Below are positions 42,694 through 47,574 of a stretch of 47,574 bases of DNA, piece after piece; position 1 is the first letter of the stretch, and every line of letters starts with the position of its first letter. A model generated the notes under the pieces. It had not been told where the DNA came from. It saw only the letters and a program-made list of their open reading frames with translations, and made no database searches. This DNA comes from Nitrospirota bacterium. GTDB taxonomy: Bacteria > Nitrospirota > Thermodesulfovibrionia > Thermodesulfovibrionales > JdFR-88. Both the position numbers and the translations under genes were made by a program. The stretch is taken from NCBI GenBank assembly GCA_021840255.1, contig JAKBYX010000014.1, positions 1-47,574 of the forward strand, in the 5' to 3' direction.

Positions 42694-45600
42694 CGGAACC
42701 TGAACTGGTACTTCAGATCTCCGCCCATATCCCCGGTATCGTCCCTCGTTCCGACAATGGAAACCGAGGGCGTGACGGCGTACTCCAGTCTTATGATCTG
42801 TTCCTCCGTGCCTATGGGGGCCGAATATATGACGAAAAGCTTGTCCCCAAGCAGCCTCTTGGACACCGTTATCCTTGGCGTTACCGTGCCCGTGGTCGTT
42901 GACACATAAGGATCTATCTGGAAACGATCGACTCCGGTGATGCTTTTAAGCCTCTTGGTGATGACATCTTCAAACTGCCCGGTAATGAAAGAGCTGGCCT
43001 CCGAGGCACCCACGCCGCCCTCTATTCCGGGCGAGGCGCCGCCGAAATTCCCGGTTGTGAGCAGAGAAAGAATATCCATCTGCTCCAGCTGGGGCTGACT
43101 GGAAAAAGAAAGCGCCATGTGATCAAGCGTGCCGGCCGCGCTGACGTTTATCTCGTATCCCTTTATGGTGGTGGACGCCATGACGTCCAGGGATGGGTTT
43201 ATACGGTTGGGGTCTGAGAATATCACTGAGGCATGCTCGATTGTAAACTCCGTATTACGGAAATATACATCTCCGCTTGCCGCCTCAACTCTTCCAAGGG
43301 GTATGGGATTTGCCAGGGTGCCCCTGATAGTAATGTCTCCGCTCAAGGGAGCGCGGACCACGTTGTTTTTCACCATGAGGCTGGAACCGTACACCCTTAT
43401 GTTCAAACCGGTAGTTGCCTGGAAGCTCCTTGGCGAAGGGGGAAGTGTGGCCCTTTTTCGAAGGATAAACGCCTTCCAGTCCACATTTTTACTGTAGGAC
43501 GCCTTTTTTACGAATATTTCGCCGGCGACCGTGCGGCCTTTTCTGTCTCCGCTTACTGACAGATTACCGTCGAAAGTGGCATCAACCCCTTCTGTGGAAA
43601 CACCTACATTATTTACAATGCTGTCCAGATAAAATCTTGCCGGACGGAGCTTTTCCAGGTATATCACTCCCGTGATATTGGCGTCACCGCCTCCTGTTTT
43701 GGCCGCGAGCTGCTCCAGCACTATCTTGTTCTCGTCCATATACATGTAGGCGGATATTATACGCAGGTTCTGAGGAACACCACGCATCCCCAATGCAACA
43801 TCCGAAAGGGAAAGGCCGCCGCTTATCTTGGGACTGTTCCAGTTGCCTCCTATCTGAAACACATAGTTGGCCTCCCCCGTAAGCAGATTTATCTGCCTTG
43901 AAAGACCCTTAAAGGGGATAAGCGAACTTTTACCCTCTAACGAGAGGTTAAAATCCTGTCCCAGGACAACTGAGCCGGAAAGACTCACGTCCGTCCGGCC
44001 CCCGGCCAGCGAGAACTGCCTCATGGTAAGGGTCCCGTCATTAAGGTCAAACCGCGCGGGCACCCTCGTCGAAAAACTCTGGCCGAAAGCGGTAAAGGCA
44101 AGCTGGTTAAGAACAAGCGAGCCATTTATGTTTTTTCCTGTTTTACCTGTCCCGCTTAAAAAATTCCCGCTGAAACTGCCGCTCCCCTGGAGATTTACCA
44201 GAAGATCAGGCGGCGCGGTTTTAAACAAGGAAGCCACGAGAAAATCATATTCCCCGTTCTTGAGGACCACCTGGGCCTTCCATGGCATCGCTCCATCAAG
44301 AAGGGCCTGCCCCTTCATGTCCATCTTTCCGCCCTGCAGCGCTAGATGAACATTCGCCTTCCTGCCTCCGGCGCCGCCGGAAATATCCGCACTGAAGGCC
44401 CCGCCCCCGATCGGGCTGTTTTGGAACCTTCCATCTGAAAGCGTCCCCTTAACGGTTACCTCAGGGTCTTTCAGGGTACCCTTCCCTTTGGCCTCCAAGG
44501 AAACTTTGTAGTCTACTGGAAGGTCTTTTGTCTTGCCGGCAAGTATGTCCTTGATGTCCATGCCCTTTGAGGAGGCCTTAAAATTAAATCCTCCATCGGG
44601 CAGGAGAGCGCCCGTTAATCTCATGACCGCGCCGTTCTTGGTCAAAACCCCACGGGAAATTGACAGGCTTCCAGACAAATAGTCAAAATCAACATCCGCG
44701 CTGTCCACGGACGCTCCGAAACAAACGATGTCTTTTGCCTTCACGGAACCGGATATCTCCGGGGACTTCCCTTTTAGCTTCAAGTTGGCCCCCTGAATGC
44801 TGCCCGTAAGCCTGATGCCTGGCTTAAGGAGATTCGCTACATCCTGGGCCTTCCCTCCGGCAAGCCTCAAATCGAGATCGTAAACCGGGTTTCCAAGTTC
44901 GAATATCTCCCTTGCCGCAGGAAAGAGCATGCGCCCTTTCACGTCAATCGTTTCCCCGCCTGCCTTGGCCTTTAGACTTTGCACATCCAAAGCTTTTTTA
45001 TTATATGAGATATCTCCCTCGACGGCCCCAACTTTCATCTTGCTGATGACCGCATTACCGGAGAAAATCCGGCCTGCTATGGTAGGGTCCTTGAGGGGGC
45101 CGTAAACCTGCCCGTCAAAGCCGCCTGCACCCTCGGCAAGATGGGAGTAAGGAAGTGACAGGTCCCTGAAATCGGCCGTCCGGAGAGACAAATCCATATC
45201 GGTTGTGTTTTTGGCGTAGTTGATATTCCCTGAGCCCTTTATCGAAGTTGCGCCTGTGCTGATGACCATATTTGAAAAATTAACGACAGTGCCTAAAAGA
45301 TTGAACCCGCTCGTAACTGAGCCTATTCTGCCCGGGAAATCCTTTCCGGCACGCCTTGCAACAAACCGGAAATCCCCGGCCGGGGCAAATATTGCCCCCC
45401 TGTTGAACATCCTGCCGGAAAGCCTGCCATCGGACAAAGGCAGGCTTGTTTTGAGAAACCCTGCCAGGAACCTTTTTGAATCCAGCCCGGAAAAATCAAC
45501 GTCCATATCCAGAGAGTTTACCCTTGGAAGGTTGATGGAAAAATCTCCTTTTGCCCGTCCGCCGTACAGCCTGCCCACTATCTTACTGAACGCAAGAACG

Positions 45601-46694
45601 CCATGATGGAAACCCACTGCAAATTTGAGCTCATCGGCTGCAACCCCGTAAATGCCGGCCTTTTCCAGGCCGCCGCTTCCTGCGCCGTCAAGTGAGTCCA
45701 ACGGGCCCCTGACCCTGCCATTTACATTTATAAACCCGCTGACCTGAACATTGGCATGAAGCAGCTCCAGCAGGCTTTGAGCGTAAAGGCCGCCGTTTAC
45801 GCTCATATCTATATATGTTTTCTTCCAGTCTGAAAATTTTCCCGCGAGTTTGGCCTGTCCCGTTATGGAAAGTTTTCCCTTCCCTGGACCTTTAAGATGG
45901 AACATATCTTTAAGGGTGGACATAAGAACGCCGATCTTCGCACTGGCCTTCGCGCCTTCTGCGTTTGAATAGGACCCCTCAAGCTGCACGCTGCTCCTGC
46001 CGGATTCAACGGTGAGCTCCCTTATTCCAATAACCCCTTTTTTGAACGTCGCCCTGGCGGAATCCAGTTTCAGGTCCAGGTGAGGGATCCCGCTGCCCGA
46101 TAACGCGACATCACTGGCAGAGATCCTGACCTCCTGCCTTGCGCCCAGACGCGCCTCCCCGTTTACGCCCCGGCAGGCCACGGAGAGTCCTCCAACCTGC
46201 CCGGTATAGTTCAGGTTTGCATTGTCGAGGATCACGGAACCCACTTTAAGCCTGAAGGCGCCGGATGGTTTCTGGGGCTTAACCAGAGATTCCAGGTGGT
46301 TCAACCGGCTGTCCGTTACCCATACGCCGGGCCTGACAATAGCTATCCGTTTTATAAAGATAGTCTTTTGAAGCAAAGGGGTCAGCGCCGCGTACGCCTT
46401 TACTCTGCCGGCGGCAAAAATGGTCTGCCCCCTCTCATCCAGAACCTTTATGTTATTGGCCCCTACATAAAGGGGGAAAAGGTTTGCATAGAGCTTAGTG
46501 GCCGTCATCTGATAGCCCGTTGCGGACTTGAATGCCGTGAACACCAGCTTTTCAAGGTAATCAGAGACTTGGGGTCCGCGCAGAAAGAGGGTTAAACCGG
46601 ATATCACCGACAAAAAGGCGAACATCCAGGCCAATTTCTTGAAATTTTTCCTTCCCGCAGCCGCAAGGGACCTGATGTAAGGAATTTTTTCCAT
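42690..46694 (-). CDS. tamB: TamB/DUF490-family translocation and assembly protein
   Basis: A 1334-residue AsmA-like/TamB protein. One N-terminal helix (LAWMFAFLSVISGLTLFLRG) anchors it in the inner membrane. The long body is a run of beta-strand repeats (for example AKIGVLMSTLKDMFHLKG and NFKASSKGMDIKDILAG), forming a hydrophobic groove that bridges the periplasm. The C-terminal DUF490 domain (about 1000-1334) includes ASTTIKGYEINVSAAGTLD, RLKSITGVDRFQIDPYV and RITVSKRLLGDKLFVIY. TamB works with TamA in outer-membrane assembly, and TamB-like proteins are implicated in phospholipid transport to the outer membrane. It is the first gene of a five-gene minus-strand group. Confidence 0.93.
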   Translation of the reverse strand: MEKIPYIRSLAAAGRKNFKKLAWMFAFLSVISGLTLFLRGPQVSDYLEKLVFTAFKSATGYQMTATKLYANLFPLYVGANNIKVLDERGQTIFAAGRVKAYAALTPLLQKTIFIKRIAIVRPGVWVTDSRLNHLESLVKPQKPSGAFRLKVGSVILDNANLNYTGQVGGLSVACRGVNGEARLGARQEVRISASDVALSGSGIPHLDLKLDSARATFKKGVIGIRELTVESGRSSVQLEGSYSNAEGAKASAKIGVLMSTLKDMFHLKGPGKGKLSITGQAKLAGKFSDWKKTYIDMSVNGGLYAQSLLELLHANVQVSGFINVNGRVRGPLDSLDGAGSGGLEKAGIYGVAADELKFAVGFHHGVLAFSKIVGRLYGGRAKGDFSINLPRVNSLDMDVDFSGLDSKRFLAGFLKTSLPLSDGRLSGRMFNRGAIFAPAGDFRFVARRAGKDFPGRIGSVTSGFNLLGTVVNFSNMVISTGATSIKGSGNINYAKNTTDMDLSLRTADFRDLSLPYSHLAEGAGGFDGQVYGPLKDPTIAGRIFSGNAVISKMKVGAVEGDISYNKKALDVQSLKAKAGGETIDVKGRMLFPAAREIFELGNPVYDLDLRLAGGKAQDVANLLKPGIRLTGSIQGANLKLKGKSPEISGSVKAKDIVCFGASVDSADVDFDYLSGSLSISRGVLTKNGAVMRLTGALLPDGGFNFKASSKGMDIKDILAGKTKDLPVDYKVSLEAKGKGTLKDPEVTVKGTLSDGRFQNSPIGGGAFSADISGGAGGRKANVHLALQGGKMDMKGQALLDGAMPWKAQVVLKNGEYDFLVASLFKTAPPDLLVNLQGSGSFSGNFLSGTGKTGKNINGSLVLNQLAFTAFGQSFSTRVPARFDLNDGTLTMRQFSLAGGRTDVSLSGSVVLGQDFNLSLEGKSSLIPFKGLSRQINLLTGEANYVFQIGGNWNSPKISGGLSLSDVALGMRGVPQNLRIISAYMYMDENKIVLEQLAAKTGGGDANITGVIYLEKLRPARFYLDSIVNNVGVSTEGVDATFDGNLSVSGDRKGRTVAGEIFVKKASYSKNVDWKAFILRKRATLPPSPRSFQATTGLNIRVYGSSLMVKNNVVRAPLSGDITIRGTLANPIPLGRVEAASGDVYFRNTEFTIEHASVIFSDPNRINPSLDVMASTTIKGYEINVSAAGTLDHMALSFSSQPQLEQMDILSLLTTGNFGGASPGIEGGVGASEASSFITGQFEDVITKRLKSITGVDRFQIDPYVSTTTGTVTPRITVSKRLLGDKLFVIYSAPIGTEEQIIRLEYAVTPSVSIVGTRDDTGDMGGDLKYQFRFR

Positions 46695-46824
46695 TATATT
46701 CGTTAGCCGGCCACGCGCCTAAAAAGACCGCGGGACAAGCCTATCCATCTGTTTTTCATTGGCGCAGCTCTTTATTTTAATGGAAAAAGCAGGAATTAAA
46801 CAAATCGTGAGATCACACAGAACC

Positions 46825-46853
46825 TTGAAAAGATATATGATTTTATGTTAAAA
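46825..46853 (+). promoter_or_regulatory. Candidate tRNA promoter
   Basis: TTGAAA at 46825-46830, a 17-base AT-rich spacer and TTAAAA at 46848-46853, twelve bases before the tRNA 5' end. The -10 is poor (3/6), but the position is right for a tRNA gene with a short leader. Confidence 0.35.
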
Positions 46854-46865
46854 ATTAATAGCAGC

Positions 46866-46940
46866 AGGCGCGTAGCTCAGGGGGAGAGCGCTACCTTGAC
46901 ACGGTAGAGGTCTGGGGTTCGAAACCCCACGTGCCTACCA
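46866..46940 (+). tRNA. tRNA-Val (anticodon GAC), CCA encoded
   Basis: A complete cloverleaf. The acceptor stem AGGCGCG pairs with CGTGCCT (one G-T pair), the D-arm has GCTC/GAGC, the anticodon stem is CTACC/GGTAG with loop TTGACAC (anticodon GAC), and the T-arm is TGGGG-TTCGAAA-CCCCA. The discriminator A and CCA are encoded. The gene is followed at once by an intrinsic terminator. Confidence 0.96.
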
Positions 46941-46949
46941 TAGAAAAAA

Positions 46950-46979
46950 GGGGTTAGCCAATTAGGCCAGCCCCTTTTT
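46950..46979 (+). terminator. Intrinsic terminator of tRNA-Val
   Basis: GGGGTTAGCC and GGCCAGCCCC pair around the loop AATTA (with two interior mismatches), followed by TTTTT. It starts ten bases after the CCA end. Confidence 0.85.
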
Positions 46980-47305
46980 CATTTGGATTGTGCTGATCAT
47001 TTTCTTCGCGCAGCCTTTCAGGGCACCGTCCAGGACGCTTACCGCGTTCAAAAAAGGTATACTCTCTGCTGCAGGAGAGGCTGTTTAACCCGTAAAAGTG
47101 GCATTATTTACACGATGGTTTCTGGTGGGGACATGCCTTTTCCCGTGAATTTTGGGCGCTCCAGACTGCGTCCACCTACCCACACCGTATGTTATAAAAG
47201 AAGACGGAAAAGGCAGGAGGCGGCTTGCTATAGTAATAAAGTACGGCCAATAATCAGCGCAATTTATTTTTTATCTGGCTAACAATTTTCGATGGAACTC
47301 TTCTA
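46980..47305. other. Intergenic region, nothing recognised
   Basis: About 325 bases after the tRNA terminator. Frames in it lack ribosome sites and resemble no known protein. No repeated copy of the tRNA 3' end is present, so there is no sign of an integrase attachment site within the window. Confidence 0.5.
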
Positions 47306-47420
47306 AATTCCCCTATTGGGAGGGGTGGCCGCAGGCCGGGGTAGGTTGCAAGGGGCGGGGCTTGCTCCGCCCCATCCTCTGATTTTTGATTTTTGTTGTC
47401 ATTCCCGCTAAGGCGGGAAT
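47306..47420 (+). repeat. Cluster of REP-like hairpin repeats
   Basis: Three inverted repeats in a row: GGCC-GCA-GGCC at 47327-47337; a GC-rich hairpin GGGGCGG...CCGCCCC at 47352-47373; and ATTCCCGC-TAAG-GCGGGAAT at 47401-47420, preceded by TTGTC. The last is a very common intergenic hairpin type in many bacterial genomes. The whole looks like a dispersed non-coding repeat placed between the tRNA and a mobile element. Confidence 0.75.
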
Positions 47421-47447
47421 CCAATGTGGAAGAACAATTTTTAAATG

Positions 47448-47574
47448 GTAAGCGTTTAGGTAACCGCATCTTCCGCTGAAGTGCCCATCCGTGCCATTCT
47501 ATTTTTGACTAATAAAACAGAAGGAGGAATGGCATGGACAAGGCATCGTGGATTGAGCGGCGTAAATATTGGAC
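47448..47574 (+). mobile_element. Left end of an IS66-family insertion sequence (partial)
   Basis: GTAAGCG at 47448-47454 matches the usual start of IS66 terminal repeats. It is followed by a non-coding leader of about 80 bases and a gene start resembling the first IS66 accessory gene. The element continues beyond the window, so the right end and target duplication cannot be checked. The assignment is moderate. Confidence 0.5.
47534..47574 (+). CDS. IS66-type accessory protein TnpA, N-terminal fragment
   Basis: Thirteen codons are present (MDKASWIERRKYW...) from an ATG at 47534 with a perfect AAGGAGG at 47521. The W-I-x-R-R-x-Y-W start recalls the helix-turn-helix accessory protein encoded first in IS66 elements. 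An out-of-frame ATG at 47529 is too near the ribosome site. The fragment is too short for certainty. Confidence 0.45.
   Translation, partial: MDKASWIERRKYW

Noticed and set aside
46983..47282. 99-codon frame after tRNA-Val as a gene
   Set aside because: Cys/Arg-rich translation, no ribosome site, and no resemblance to any family I know.

Overview
The window comes from a diderm (Gram-negative) bacterial chromosome. It encodes LPS export (lptC-lptA-lptB), a TamA/TamB outer-membrane assembly pair, a tripartite RND efflux pump, several lipoproteins and sigma-54. Gene order (dxr next to rseP; rsmB-PASTA-rpe; lptCAB-rpoN-hpf-rapZ) and families such as the DUF512 radical-SAM-like protein, the membrane-anchored TAXI protein and response regulators with a CxxC/CxxC tail suggest a Desulfobacterota or Nitrospirota-like lineage. 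That placement is inference; there is no phylogenetic marker beyond one tRNA-Val. ATG, GTG and TTG starts are all used, and TGA is a normal stop in many genes here.

Layout. (1) 1-1268, minus strand: dxr with the first codons of rseP. (2) 1442-14605, plus strand: a long housekeeping run, rsmB, an orphan PASTA protein, rpe, a TPR protein, pgsA, a DUF512 radical-SAM-like protein, aroE, lptC-lptA-lptB, rpoN, hpf, rapZ, an RluA/RluD-type pseudouridine synthase and an exported PLD-family nuclease. Most joints are 4-bp overlaps or tight spacings, so much of this is probably co-transcribed and translationally coupled. Two copies of a hairpin repeat lie between rpoN and hpf, and a third lies at 14991. 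(3) 14606-22588, accessory region: a frameshifted minus-strand ORF, an M42 peptidase, a PCu(A)C-type lipoprotein, a membrane-anchored dual-specificity-type phosphatase, a 1016-residue protein closely resembling plant alpha-glucan water dikinase (GWD), an Slp-family lipoprotein, and a Tat-exported protein with an in-frame TGA. (4) 22717-28581, minus: RND pump, adaptor and outer-membrane channel. (5) 28841-30190: an orphan membrane-anchored TAXI protein. (6) 30375-33056: an exported M16 protease. (7) 33237-38221, minus: a four-gene phosphorelay cluster with no DNA-binding output. (8) 38694-46694, minus: an envelope operon, tamB - a seven-POTRA tamA/bamA-like gene - a SurA-like chaperone without PPIase domain - a small Cys protein - a PPC-domain protein. 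(9) 46866 to the end: tRNA-Val(GAC), its terminator, a cluster of hairpin repeats, and what looks like the left end of an IS66-family element running off the window.

The most notable items are the bacterial GWD homologue, with the catalytic-His motif LSHLAIRARN and an N-terminal CBM45-like module, sitting 30 bp from a phosphatase of the fold that reverses GWD action in plants; the in-frame UGA followed by a hairpin compatible with a bacterial SECIS; a repeat family whose hairpin shows a compensatory base-pair change; a minus-strand ORF interrupted exactly at an A_AAA_AAG slippery heptamer; and two genes whose consensus-like promoters predict leaderless mRNAs.
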